Part shown: positions 25,262 to 33,842 of the stretch, in pieces
Layout of the letters: each line of letters begins with the position of its first letter
How positions within the stretch are numbered: the first letter of the stretch is position 1
Source: Klenkia sp. PcliD-1-E
Lineage (GTDB): Bacteria > Actinomycetota > Actinomycetes > Mycobacteriales > Geodermatophilaceae
Reading direction: 5' to 3'
DNA length: 64,000 nt
Assembly: GCF_024124375.1 (NCBI RefSeq)
Contig: NZ_JAMXRZ010000002.1
Span: 1-64,000, forward strand
Made by a program: the position numbers and the translations under genes
The notes under the pieces: model-generated
Seen by the model: only the letters and a program-made list of their open reading frames with translations
What the model was told of the DNA's origin: nothing
Database searches by the model: none

Positions 25262-25387
25262 CCAATGGCCCTGCTTGAACGCTGAAACAAGAGCTCACCC
25301 CACGGGGTGATGCGGGGTCCGCTGCTGTCGACGCAGCCAGCAGCAAAGGTCATCTTCAGTGTGGCTGACTAGCGCGGTGCAGGGAAG

Positions 25388-25415
25388 CCCGCCGGTCACG
25401 GGGGTCACCGGCGGG
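25388..25415. repeat. Palindromic hairpin matching the one at 490-521
   Basis: CCCGCCGGT (25388-25396) and ACCGGCGGG (25407-25415) form a 9-bp stem. Read on the minus strand the loop and arms match the 490-521 hairpin (CCGCCGGY, GACCCCCGTG, RCCGGCGG). It lies between the IS110 gene and the GGDEF start. Either a REP-like repeat or, for minus-strand transcription out of IS110, a terminator without a clear T tract. Confidence 0.55.
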
Positions 25416-25527
25416 AGTGGCTGGACGCTAATCGTCGTCGGCGTCCGTGTCAGCCCCCGGGACGTCTCACGCACCTCAGCGCACACCGCTGGGGAGGTGC
25501 TGACCGGTGAGATGCTCCTATGCCTCG

Positions 25528-26598
25528 TCAAGTGGTCAGGACGTGGTGGATCTCGCGGGCGATGTAGCGCTTGAGGCAGCGAATGATCTTGAGGTTGCTC
25601 AGGCCTTGGGCGCGTCTGCGGGCAGCGTAGTCGCGGGTGGGTTGGTGGGCGGAGAGCCTGACCAGGGCGATGACGTGCAAGGCGTAGTTGGCATGTCGGT
25701 CGCCGCCGCGGTTGAGCCGGTGGCGGGTGGTGCGGCCGTTGCTGGCCGGCAGCGGTGCGGTGCCGCAGAGCTGGGCGAAGGCGGCTTCGGAGCGGAGACG
25801 GTCAGGGTCGTCCCCGGCGGTGATCAGTAGCTGGGCGCCGACTTCGGTGCCAACGCCGTAGACATCCATCAACTGCGGGGCTGTCGCCTGGACCAGGGGC
25901 TGCAGTTCGGTGTCGATGTCGGCGATCTCCTCGGTCAGCGCGGTGATCCGTCGGGCCAGCCGGCGCAGGGTTGATCTGGTCGCCGCAGCGACCGGGTCGC
26001 TGGCCTGGGACGGCGGCTGGGTGGTGCGCATCCGCCGGCAGGTGCCCAGCAGCTCTCGGGTGGACTGCCCGGCCAGCGCCAAGCGCAGCTGCGCTGGTCC
26101 GGTGAGCACGACGGCCTTGAGCTGGTTGATCGCCTGGGTGCGGCCCTTGATGGCGCTGCGCCTGGCCACCCGCAGCGTGCGGATGGCCTCCACCTGCCCG
26201 TCGCGAGTCTTCGGAATGCCGACTGCGGCGCCGGAGAGCACGGCTGCTGCGGCGGCGTAGGCATCGATCGGGTCGCTCTTGCCGTGCTGACGTCGGGTCT
26301 TGCGGTCGGGCCGGTCCACTTCGATCACCACCTGCCCAGCCGCCCGCAGGTCTCTGGCCAGCCCGGCGCCGTAGGCGCCGGTGCCCTCCACCCCAAACGC
26401 AGCGACTTCGCCGTGCTCGGCGGCCCACTCACGCAGGTGCCGGTAGCCCTCCGGCGTGGTGGGGAAGCCGGCGTCGGCGATCGGGCGGCCCACCTCATCG
26501 AAGACTGCCGCGTGGTGGGTGTCGCTGTGGGGGTCCACCCCGACGGTGACAACCCGCCGGGTGCTGGTCATGCTCGTCATGTCGTCTCCCGCTCGCAC
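25528..26598 (-). CDS. IS110-family transposase
   Basis: 356 residues. N-terminal DEDD (RuvC-like) domain: GVDPHSDTHHAAVFD, AFGVEGTGAYGAGLARDL, KSDPIDAYAAA. The C-terminal transposase_20 domain (MDVYGVGTEVGAQLLITAGD, FAQLCGTAPLPASNGRTT, RGGDRHANYALHVIAL) includes the conserved Ser. All catalytic residues appear present. IS110 elements lack obvious inverted repeats, so element ends cannot be fixed from one copy; the ~260 bases on the 3' side and ~215 on the 5' side may include them. Alternative start at MTSMTS (26580). Confidence 0.92.
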   Translation of the reverse strand: MRAGDDMTSMTSTRRVVTVGVDPHSDTHHAAVFDEVGRPIADAGFPTTPEGYRHLREWAAEHGEVAAFGVEGTGAYGAGLARDLRAAGQVVIEVDRPDRKTRRQHGKSDPIDAYAAAAAVLSGAAVGIPKTRDGQVEAIRTLRVARRSAIKGRTQAINQLKAVVLTGPAQLRLALAGQSTRELLGTCRRMRTTQPPSQASDPVAAATRSTLRRLARRITALTEEIADIDTELQPLVQATAPQLMDVYGVGTEVGAQLLITAGDDPDRLRSEAAFAQLCGTAPLPASNGRTTRHRLNRGGDRHANYALHVIALVRLSAHQPTRDYAARRRAQGLSNLKIIRCLKRYIAREIHHVLTT

Positions 26599-26814
26599 CG
26601 GTGATGGCGACGCGCGTCCGGGCGGGCCGGTCGGACAAGACAGTGATGGGTGCCTCTCGCACAGGCTCCTATGAGGTCATGACCACCCGCTCGGACGTGC
26701 GCACAGACGCCACCGGACGCGGCCGACAGATCTCAGCCAAGACAGCCAGGCGTCGGTCAGAACACTGGGTCAGACCGCGCCCGATGACGCTGCAACCATC
26801 CTCACTGTCAGTAC

Positions 26815-27381
26815 TCACGCAGCGTTAACCACGCCGCGGAGGAGGGCGATGAGATGGGGTCGTTCCCAGGACAACGGGTGGGGGCTGAGCCGTTGCCACC
26901 ACAGGGCTTGCAGCAACGCCTGCCATGACGCCACCTGCACGGTGGTGATGGTCTGCCCCTGCGCCCGGCTTGCTGCGGCTACGGCCTGGACTCCGTCCTG
27001 AAGGGGCGCGAGAAGGGACTGCTCCACCGCAGCTGCAATGACAGGATCGGCGCCGGCCATGGACACCACGGCGGCCGCAGCCCGCTCGGACTGATTCGGT
27101 GGTGCAGCCCAGCTGGGGATCAAGCTGGCCAGGTCATCGGCAATGGCACCAGTCAGATCTGGGTAGGGCACGTGGACAGCGTCGGTGATCACATCGGCCA
27201 CCAGGTAGGAGATGGACGGCCAGCGCCGGTAGATCCCGGCCTTGCCGCACCCCAGCATGCTGGACAGCATGTCCGCGTTCAGGGCGCGTTCACCGTGTTC
27301 GGCCAGCACCTCAGCCGCGGCGGTCTTCACCCGCTCAGTCAACTCCGCAGACAGCGGCCGACCCGGGTGTCGGTCGGTCAC
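26815..27381 (-). CDS. TetR-family transcriptional regulator
   Basis: 188 residues from the GTG at 27381 (VTDRHPGRPLSAEL); the frame is open to 27486, but the extra N-terminus looks unlike the family. The HTH contains MLGCGKAGIYRRWPS, and the C-terminal LLQALWWQRLS places it with the TetR genes at 1812 and 8010. It is divergent from the MarR-like gene at 27689, the same neighbour type as the TetR at 8010. Confidence 0.8.
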   Translation of the reverse strand: MTDRHPGRPLSAELTERVKTAAAEVLAEHGERALNADMLSSMLGCGKAGIYRRWPSISYLVADVITDAVHVPYPDLTGAIADDLASLIPSWAAPPNQSERAAAAVVSMAGADPVIAAAVEQSLLAPLQDGVQAVAAASRAQGQTITTVQVASWQALLQALWWQRLSPHPLSWERPHLIALLRGVVNAA

Positions 27382-27688
27382 GACGAGGCCACCTCGCCCC
27401 CCGAGTGGGAGTTCACCGACCGGGCACACCAGCCCGCCGTGAACTGCCCGCCAGCCGAGAACGAAGCTGGCGTACCCGTTCGGCATATCGCCGACCCTGA
27501 ACTTCTACGTCTCGATGGCACGCAACGCATATTGGCATGAAACCTGACGATTGTATGCCCGGCCAAGCCGCCCGAGCCGTCTCCCGGCCGCCGTGGGGTG
27601 GCGCCGGTACCAACGGACCGCTCGCTGGGTGAGAGGGACGTCGTGGACGCAGCCCCCGCGGTGTGCGGCGGGCGATAGCTTGAAGCTT
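27382..27688. other. Divergent TetR/MarR intergenic region
   Basis: About 300 bases between the divergently transcribed TetR and MarR-like genes. Both promoters must lie here, but I see no clear consensus or long palindrome. Confidence 0.35.
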
Positions 27689-28213
27689 GTGCAGCCCCTC
27701 CAGGATCGCCCCGCCCCGCCTCTGGCTCGGCTGCTGCTGATGGGCAGCCGTTGGTTCGACGCAGCGTGTGCAGCTGAACTGCTGCGGATGGGGTGGCCGC
27801 GGCTGAGCCCGGCCCAGACCCTGGTGTTCGCCTACGCCGGGTTCGATCGCCTCACCGTGCCCACCTTGGCGCGCCGCTTGGGCAACACTCGGCAATCGAC
27901 CCATCAGTTGGCCCAGGGCTTGGTCGACCTGGGCTTGTTCGCCTTTACCGTCGATCCCGGACGGCGCGGTGGACGACTGCTGGGCATCACCGAACGGGGC
28001 ACGGCCCTGGCCACCGACGCCTACCAGGTCCTCGGCCGGCTGGAGGCGACATTGGGCGGGCACTCCGCCGAGGTGCTCCGCGAGCACCTGCAGCTCATCG
28101 ACTTCGAGCGGCGACCGCTACCAGCAGACCCCCTTGTGGCCGCCCCGACCACGTCTCCGGACAGCGGTGAGGACCCCGGCCCCACGCGGCCCACACCGCT
28201 GGCGCCGCGATGA
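27689..28213 (+). CDS. MarR-like winged-helix regulator
   Basis: 174 residues from the GTG at 27689; the upstream open frame is Arg-rich and probably not coding. Winged-helix core: LSPAQTLVFAYAGFDRLTV, LARRLGNTRQSTHQLAQGLVDLGL, then the wing RRGGRLLGITERGTAL and a C-terminal helix. A Pro/Thr-rich tail ends the protein. It is the intact paralogue of the broken gene at 7336-7763, and like it sits next to a PAS-GAF-PP2C phosphatase gene, here 226 bases downstream on the same strand. Confidence 0.8.
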   Translation: MQPLQDRPAPPLARLLLMGSRWFDAACAAELLRMGWPRLSPAQTLVFAYAGFDRLTVPTLARRLGNTRQSTHQLAQGLVDLGLFAFTVDPGRRGGRLLGITERGTALATDAYQVLGRLEATLGGHSAEVLREHLQLIDFERRPLPADPLVAAPTTSPDSGEDPGPTRPTPLAPR

Positions 28214-28439
28214 GGCCGCTGCCTTGACAGGGACTACCCCCTCACACCCGCCACGGCCCGCACCATCCCCACACCCCGGACTCCCCGGGCAATCGGACAC
28301 CCACCTCCAGTTCGTCAGGGGACCTGACGATGAGCTGCCGTCAGCTGTAGGTTGCCGACAACTGATCCGCAGCTGTTGTCGCCGTCATTGACCGAGCAGT
28401 CCGGGCCGGCCGTGTAACGCCCCCTGTGAGGAGGATGCT

Positions 28440-30623
28440 GTGGCCCACCCCGACGAGCCACCCCACGACCATGGGTACGACCCCGAGTTCGTGCACGGCG
28501 CCCTGGCCATCGACGTCGCCGGGGTCGGCACGCTGGAGTGGGACCTGACCACCGGTGAGCTGACCTGCAGCGGCCAGCTGCTGGAGCTTGTCGGCTCGCC
28601 AGCTGGCCCGCCCATCTCCGGCATCGCTGACCTCACCGACCGGGTTCATGCCGGTGACCGGGAGCGGGTGATCGGCACCCTGCAGTCTGCGACCGATGCT
28701 CGCTCAGAAATACGGTCATCGTTTCGGGTGCGTCTGTCGGGCGGTGAGAGATGGCTCTGCCTTCTGGGTCGGACCCTGCGCGGCGCCGGCGGTCGCGCCG
28801 AACGCTTCCTCGGCGTCGTCGCCGATGTGACCGACCACCACAGCGTCACCACCCACGATCACACCAGCCACCGCTGGGCCGACTTGGGTGTCACCCACGT
28901 GTTGGAGGCAATGCCGGCTGCCTTCTTCTTCCTGGACCGACGGTTCCGGTTCACCTATCTCAACGCCCGCGCCGAGGAACTGCTGCGCAGCACCCGGGAG
29001 GAGTTGTTCGGCCGGGTCATCTGGGAGGCATTCCCCGCCGCCGTCGACAGCCTCTTCGAAGTCCACTACCGCCACGCCATGGTCACCGGGCGCGACGTCA
29101 CGTTCCAGGCGCACTACCCCCCACCCCTGGACGCCTGGTACGAGGTCCTCGTTTGGCCCAACGAGGCAGGTCTGTCGGTGTACTTCCTGGACATCACCAC
29201 CCAACGCCGGGAGCAGGCGCAGGCAGCCAGCGGCGCGGCCAGCCTGGCCCTGCTCGCCGCTGTCACCGAGCAGCTCTCAGGCACCTTGCAAGCCGACACG
29301 TTGGTGGCGCGCTTGGCCCAGCTGGTGGTCCCCGCCCTGGCTGACTGGTGCGTGGTGACCCTCGTCGAGGACGAGGCGCCGGCCGGTTCCCGGGCATCCA
29401 TCCACGATGTGGGGGCATGGCACCGCGACCCTGACCTGCGCCCGGTCCTGGATGACTTTATCGCCGTGCGCATCCCCGCGTTGCGGGACGACGCCCATCT
29501 CCTGCAGGTGCTGGCCTCAGGTGAGCGGGCGGTGTGCATCAGCGGTGCCACCGCGGCGATCGAGCAGGTGCTGCAGGCAGGGCAGGCACAGGAGTTGATC
29601 GGCCGGCTGGCCCCTGACTCCTTCGCGGTCCTCCCCCTGCGCGGGCGTGACCGCACCGTCGGTTTGCTGACGTTGTTCAACTCCGCCGCCCGGGGCCACC
29701 TGTCCGACGCCGACCTGTCCACCGCCGCCGAGGTCGCCGGTAGAGCCGGGATGGCTCTGGACAACGCCCGACTGTTCAGCCAACAACGGCAACGGGCCGA
29801 ACAGCTGCAGCGCAGCCTGCTGACCCCTCCCCCGCACCTTCACCAAGCCGACGTGGCCGTACGTTACCTGCCCGCCGCCGAGGCCGCCGCCGTGGGGGGC
29901 GACTGGTACGACGTGTTCCTCCAGCAGAACGGGGACACCGTGCTGGTCATCGGCGACGTCGCCGGGCACGACATCGCCGCGGCCGCCACCATGGGCCAGG
30001 TGCGGGCGCTGCTGCGCGGCATCGCCACCAGCACCGACATCGGGCCGGCCGAGATCCTCACTCGCCTGGACAACTCCATGCGCCTGCTCGATGTCCGCAC
30101 CCTGGTCACCGTCGCCGTTGTCAGACTTGAACGCGACACCGGCGACTCCAGCGACACGGGGCCCGGCGTGACCCGGCTGCGGTGGTCCAACGCCGGCCAC
30201 CCCCCTCCGCTCCTGCTGGGCCACGGTGGACGGGTGCAGCGGTTATCGACCCCGCGCGCGGACGTCCTGCTGGGCACCGACCTGGGTGGCCACCGGACCG
30301 AGTCGGTGACCACCGTCGAGGCGGGTATGACCGTGCTGTTGTACACCGACGGCCTCATCGAGCGCCGAGACGCCGACATCGACACCGGGCTGGACCGCCT
30401 CCGCACCGTCTTGTCCAGGCTCGACGACCGACCTCTGGAGGACCTGTGCGACCAGCTGCTCACGCAGCTCGTGGACAGCTCCCCGGCAGACGACGTCGCC
30501 GTCGTCGCCGTTCGCCTGCACGCCCAGGGCGTGCCCGCTCACGGCGACAGTCCCCCATCCCCAGCGCACGGCGAGCATCGGTCTGCCAACCGGGCCGGCA
30601 GCCTCAACCGACGAGCTGTTTGA
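28440..30623 (+). CDS. PAS-PAS-GAF-PP2C (SpoIIE/RsbU-type) phosphatase
   Basis: 727 residues from a GTG with GAGGAGG upstream. PAS1 ~20-130 (AIDVAGVGTLEWDLTTGEL), PAS2 ~150-265 (VLEAMPAAFFFLDRRF), GAF ~270-435 (VVPALADWCVVTLV, FAVLPLRGRDRTVGLLTLF), PP2C ~455-690 (GGDWYDVF, VIGDVAGHD, LLYTDGLIERR, PADDVAVVAVRL). Metal-binding Asp residues are in place. Expected role: dephosphorylating an anti-anti-sigma protein when its sensors are triggered. It overlaps the convergent EAL-DICT-LOV-GGDEF gene by 20 bases. It is the intact counterpart of the TAG-interrupted gene at 5060-7189. Confidence 0.92.
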   Translation: MAHPDEPPHDHGYDPEFVHGALAIDVAGVGTLEWDLTTGELTCSGQLLELVGSPAGPPISGIADLTDRVHAGDRERVIGTLQSATDARSEIRSSFRVRLSGGERWLCLLGRTLRGAGGRAERFLGVVADVTDHHSVTTHDHTSHRWADLGVTHVLEAMPAAFFFLDRRFRFTYLNARAEELLRSTREELFGRVIWEAFPAAVDSLFEVHYRHAMVTGRDVTFQAHYPPPLDAWYEVLVWPNEAGLSVYFLDITTQRREQAQAASGAASLALLAAVTEQLSGTLQADTLVARLAQLVVPALADWCVVTLVEDEAPAGSRASIHDVGAWHRDPDLRPVLDDFIAVRIPALRDDAHLLQVLASGERAVCISGATAAIEQVLQAGQAQELIGRLAPDSFAVLPLRGRDRTVGLLTLFNSAARGHLSDADLSTAAEVAGRAGMALDNARLFSQQRQRAEQLQRSLLTPPPHLHQADVAVRYLPAAEAAAVGGDWYDVFLQQNGDTVLVIGDVAGHDIAAAATMGQVRALLRGIATSTDIGPAEILTRLDNSMRLLDVRTLVTVAVVRLERDTGDSSDTGPGVTRLRWSNAGHPPPLLLGHGGRVQRLSTPRADVLLGTDLGGHRTESVTTVEAGMTVLLYTDGLIERRDADIDTGLDRLRTVLSRLDDRPLEDLCDQLLTQLVDSSPADDVAVVAVRLHAQGVPAHGDSPPSPAHGEHRSANRAGSLNRRAV

Positions 30624-32847
30624 CCTGGTACATCCGCTGGTCCGCGCAATGCAGCAAGCCAGCGAAATCGGCCCCGTCGTCCTGGCTGGTAGCCCAGCCG
30701 ATGCTGGCACCGACCTGCACGTCCACCCCCCGCAGTGGAACCGGTGCACCGACCAGCTCGGCCAGGTGACTGGCCACCCGGTCAGCCTCGGCGGCCGCCG
30801 CGTGGGGGTCCAGGCCGGGGAGAGCAACCAGGAACTCGTCCCCGCCGAGGCGGGCCAGCAGGTCGGTGCGCCGCAGGCCGGCGCGCAACCGTTGACTGAT
30901 CGTCACCAGCAACTCGTCGCCGGCGGCGTGCCCGAGCCGGTCGTTGACCGCCTTGAACCCGTCCAGGTCGACGAACAGCAGCCCCACCGCGGTCCCCCCG
31001 GCAGCGGCCTCCCACAGCGCCAGCTCGACCTGTTCCTGCAGCCGGCGCCGATTGGGCAGGTTGGTCAGCGGGTCGGTGTAGGCCAGCTGCTCAATCCGGG
31101 CCAGGTACTGCCGGGTGCGGTCCTGCTCGCGGGCCAGGCTGCGTTCAGCCTCCACCCGAGCAGTCACGTCGTTCTGCACGCCGATGTACTGCACCACTCG
31201 CCCGGAGGCATCAGTCACCGGGGCTAGGTGCAGCTCGTTCCACCACGGAGTTCGCTGCGGCCCGCGGTGGTTGAGCAGCGTCTCGCGGCACTCCCGGCCA
31301 TCCTTGATCGCCTCGCGGATACGGGCCACCGCGGCCAGGTCGGTGTCCCCGGTCTGCAGGAAGCGGCAGTTGCGCCCGAGAACCTCCTCCCGAGGCGCAC
31401 CCGACAGCTCCTCGAACGCCCGGTTGACGTACACCAGGGGCTGGTCGGGGGCCAGCAGGTCGACGATGACCACCCCGCTGGTGGTGGCGGCCAGCGCTCG
31501 GTGCAGCAGCCCTTCCACCGCGGGACCGGTCACCGTGGGATCAGGCAGCCGCGGTGCGGTGGACGCTGCTGTCCGCTGCTGCATCTGCCCGACCGTACGC
31601 TCGGCCCGAGGCGCGACCCGGGCCACCAAGGCATGTGCTGCGCGGGCGACGGTCGTCCGGTCATAGGTCACGGCGTACTCGAACATGCGCTCCATGTCCG
31701 GGCCCTCGTCCCCCAGGTCCCGTGCCAGCAGCGCAGCGCTGAAGTGCGGGCTGAGGACGGCCAGGTCCCATTCACCGCGCACCTGGTCGGTGTCGGCCAG
31801 GGTCGCCCCGCGGACCCCGGGCAGGGGCTCGGCAGGAAGACCCTCACCCAGAGCGCAGACGAAGCCGGTGCGGGCGGCCAGCTCGCGGTAGCGCCCGACG
31901 GTGGAGGGCGTGAAGTGCCGCGCGTCCTGGAAGGTCGCGGCCACCACCGCAGTCTCCCCCACCCGCATAGCGTGCCGCTCCAGCTGCTTGGACAGCTCGA
32001 TGAGCAGCAGCTTGGGCGAGCGGCGCAGCGGGGTTCCGGCTGGCAGGCAGGCGAAGGGGGAGACATCGGTCCCTGGCGTCCCGGCGGGCACGGCCGGCAA
32101 CACCAGCTCCGCGGTGGGCAGATGCCCGGCGGGGCCGGGCTGCGGGCGCCCGAACAACCAACCCTGACCCAACGTCGCACCCAGGGCGAGAGCCTGCACG
32201 ACGTGCGCCTGGGTCTCGATCCCCTCGGCGAGCACCAGGGCGCCGGTGCGCTCGGCATAGGCATTCACCGCGTTCATGATCTCAGCGACCTCAGGCCCAG
32301 GCCGGTCCTGCACCAAGCGAAGGTCCAGCTTGACCACATCGGGCTGCAGCAGTGGCATGAATGCCAAGGACATCGAGTCCGCGCCCACATCGTCCAGGGC
32401 CAGTCCCCAGCCGATCTCCCGGATCCGTTGCACGGTGGCCAGCAACTCCGCCGGGCGTGCCGCGATCGCCCGCTCCGTGATCTCCACGACCACCCGCAAC
32501 TCCGCCGGCGCGCCGTCAGCAATCGTCAGCAGCTCCTCCAGCGGCGCGGTGTCCAGCACCTCGGGCTCCACGTTCACGAACACCGTCAGCGGGGCCAGCA
32601 GCCCCTCTGCCACGGCCCCCCGGAACGCCGCCGAACGACACAAGGCATCCAGTTCGCCCAGCCTGCCGGCCGAACGGGCCACCGTGAACAGCGTGTCTGG
32701 TGCCTGCAACGGGCCTACCGGCCCGCGGGCCAGCGCCTCGTAGGCCACCACGGCGCCGCTGTCCAGGTCCACGATGGGCTGGAACACACTGCGCACCCCA
32801 CCCCCTGTCAGGATCTCATCCAGGGTGCTGCTCATCGTGTTGGACAT
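30604..32847 (-). CDS. EAL-DICT-LOV-GGDEF blue-light cyclic-di-GMP regulator
   Basis: 747 residues from the ATG at 32847 (MSNTMSSTLDEIL; AGGAAC upstream). Order: EAL (~10-245; YEALARGP, VEITERAI, DDVGAD in place of the usual DDFGTG, AEGIET, GQGWLFGRP), DICT sensor (~280-420), LOV (~450-565; GRNCRFLQ with the flavin-adduct Cys), GGDEF (~580-745; RLGGDEF intact). It could couple blue light to cyclic-di-GMP turnover. The altered EAL loop leaves phosphodiesterase activity uncertain. The LOV region is duplicated in the truncated gene at 1-669. Confidence 0.92.
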   Translation of the reverse strand: MSNTMSSTLDEILTGGGVRSVFQPIVDLDSGAVVAYEALARGPVGPLQAPDTLFTVARSAGRLGELDALCRSAAFRGAVAEGLLAPLTVFVNVEPEVLDTAPLEELLTIADGAPAELRVVVEITERAIAARPAELLATVQRIREIGWGLALDDVGADSMSLAFMPLLQPDVVKLDLRLVQDRPGPEVAEIMNAVNAYAERTGALVLAEGIETQAHVVQALALGATLGQGWLFGRPQPGPAGHLPTAELVLPAVPAGTPGTDVSPFACLPAGTPLRRSPKLLLIELSKQLERHAMRVGETAVVAATFQDARHFTPSTVGRYRELAARTGFVCALGEGLPAEPLPGVRGATLADTDQVRGEWDLAVLSPHFSAALLARDLGDEGPDMERMFEYAVTYDRTTVARAAHALVARVAPRAERTVGQMQQRTAASTAPRLPDPTVTGPAVEGLLHRALAATTSGVVIVDLLAPDQPLVYVNRAFEELSGAPREEVLGRNCRFLQTGDTDLAAVARIREAIKDGRECRETLLNHRGPQRTPWWNELHLAPVTDASGRVVQYIGVQNDVTARVEAERSLAREQDRTRQYLARIEQLAYTDPLTNLPNRRRLQEQVELALWEAAAGGTAVGLLFVDLDGFKAVNDRLGHAAGDELLVTISQRLRAGLRRTDLLARLGGDEFLVALPGLDPHAAAAEADRVASHLAELVGAPVPLRGVDVQVGASIGWATSQDDGADFAGLLHCADQRMYQVKQLVG

Positions 32848-33106
32848 TCCGGCCCCGTTCCTCCTGCCATGTCGCCCCCAGGATGGGAGTGTGGCGCTAC
32901 TGGTCACCACTTCGGCACGTCAGCCCTCAGCATTGATTCCACAAGAATTGGCGGTACCCCGGAGGAGGGACCGCCCACAGTGTTTGCCGCCCGGTCGACG
33001 ACGTTCCGGAGATCGCCCGGCAGGGCGTCGAGGCCCACGTGCCGAGGCGCGGACGGTGCGACCATTCCGGGCGCAGGCAAGAATCAGTCTCTGCGGAGGG
33101 TCGGGC

Positions 33107-33385
33107 ATGACGAGTGATGAGCAACGTCAGCGCCTGCTGGAACAACGCGTCCGATACTTCACGGCAGTGTGTGCAGCCATCGAGCATCGGTCCACAGTCT
33201 TGGACCTGGTGTCTGCCGCGTGCGACCGGCCCGCAGCCGCAGCATTGCTGCACCTGCGGCTCGGGTGGGACAGTTGGCAGTGCGGGACGGTCCTGGACAT
33301 GCAGATCGTCGAATTCACCGAGCAGCGCAGGCGCCGCGCAGCCGCAGACCTGCTCGCAGCCCAGCACGAACTGCGGGAGTGGTAG
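33107..33385 (+). CDS. Small helical protein resembling the GyrA/ParC coiled-coil segment
   Basis: 92 residues from an ATG with GGAGGG upstream. Entirely helical, with the layout RQRLLEQRVRYFTAVCAAIEH, LDLVSAACDRPAAAALLHLRLG, GTVLDMQIVEFTEQRRRRAA. This parallels the GyrA tower segment, in which a long helix is followed by a short bundle and a conserved AILDMRLQRLT-type helix. It lacks the catalytic Tyr domain, so it cannot be a gyrase subunit. I infer a stand-alone fold of this type with unknown role. It stands alone between two cyclic-di-GMP genes. Confidence 0.6.
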   Translation: MTSDEQRQRLLEQRVRYFTAVCAAIEHRSTVLDLVSAACDRPAAAALLHLRLGWDSWQCGTVLDMQIVEFTEQRRRRAAADLLAAQHELREW

Positions 33386-33842
33386 AAGAATGCAGCAGCA
33401 GAACGCAATTGCCCTTGACTATGGCCGGACCGGGCCTCGCTTCGGGCAATGCGCATCCACGTGCGCCCCTCGTCACGGCCGCCCCGCGCGCAATCCGGTC
33501 CGCCGTGGGCTCCGCGGCGGACCGGATCACACCCTTGGGTCCCTGATAGGCCGCCCCACCCCAGGGCCAGCCGCACGGCGGTAGACCCCGTGCTGCAGTG
33601 CTCACCGCCCAGAATCTCACCGACCACGAAGCCTGGTGGCACGTTCCACGACACCAGTCCTGCCGCCAAGTGATGGGTTGTAGCGTCCCGACGCCGATAG
33701 GACACCGGCACGCAGCTCACAGGCCGCATTGCCCCGACATCTGGCGCCTCGACCCATCAAACTGGCCCGACTGCCAGCTCAGGGCGGGCGAGGGCAGCTG
33801 GCCCAGGCTGGGAGTGCAGGAGCTACCAGAACGCGAGTTCGC
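33386..33842. other. Intergenic region containing a hairpin, no gene seen
   Basis: About 455 bases between convergent genes. Other than the hairpin at 33493-33527 I see no feature; frames here have chance composition. Confidence 0.4.
33493..33527. terminator. Candidate bidirectional terminator hairpin
   Basis: ATCCGGTCCGCCG (33493-33505) pairs perfectly with CGGCGGACCGGAT (33515-33527) across a 9-base loop. It lies between the 3' ends of the small helical protein gene and the membrane GGDEF-EAL gene, as expected for a shared terminator, though there is no T-run on either side. Confidence 0.5.

Noticed and set aside
25528-26598. Hidden guide-RNA (bridge RNA) in the IS110 flanks
   Set aside because: IS110 elements can encode such RNA, but with one copy the element ends are unknown and I could not support a structure.
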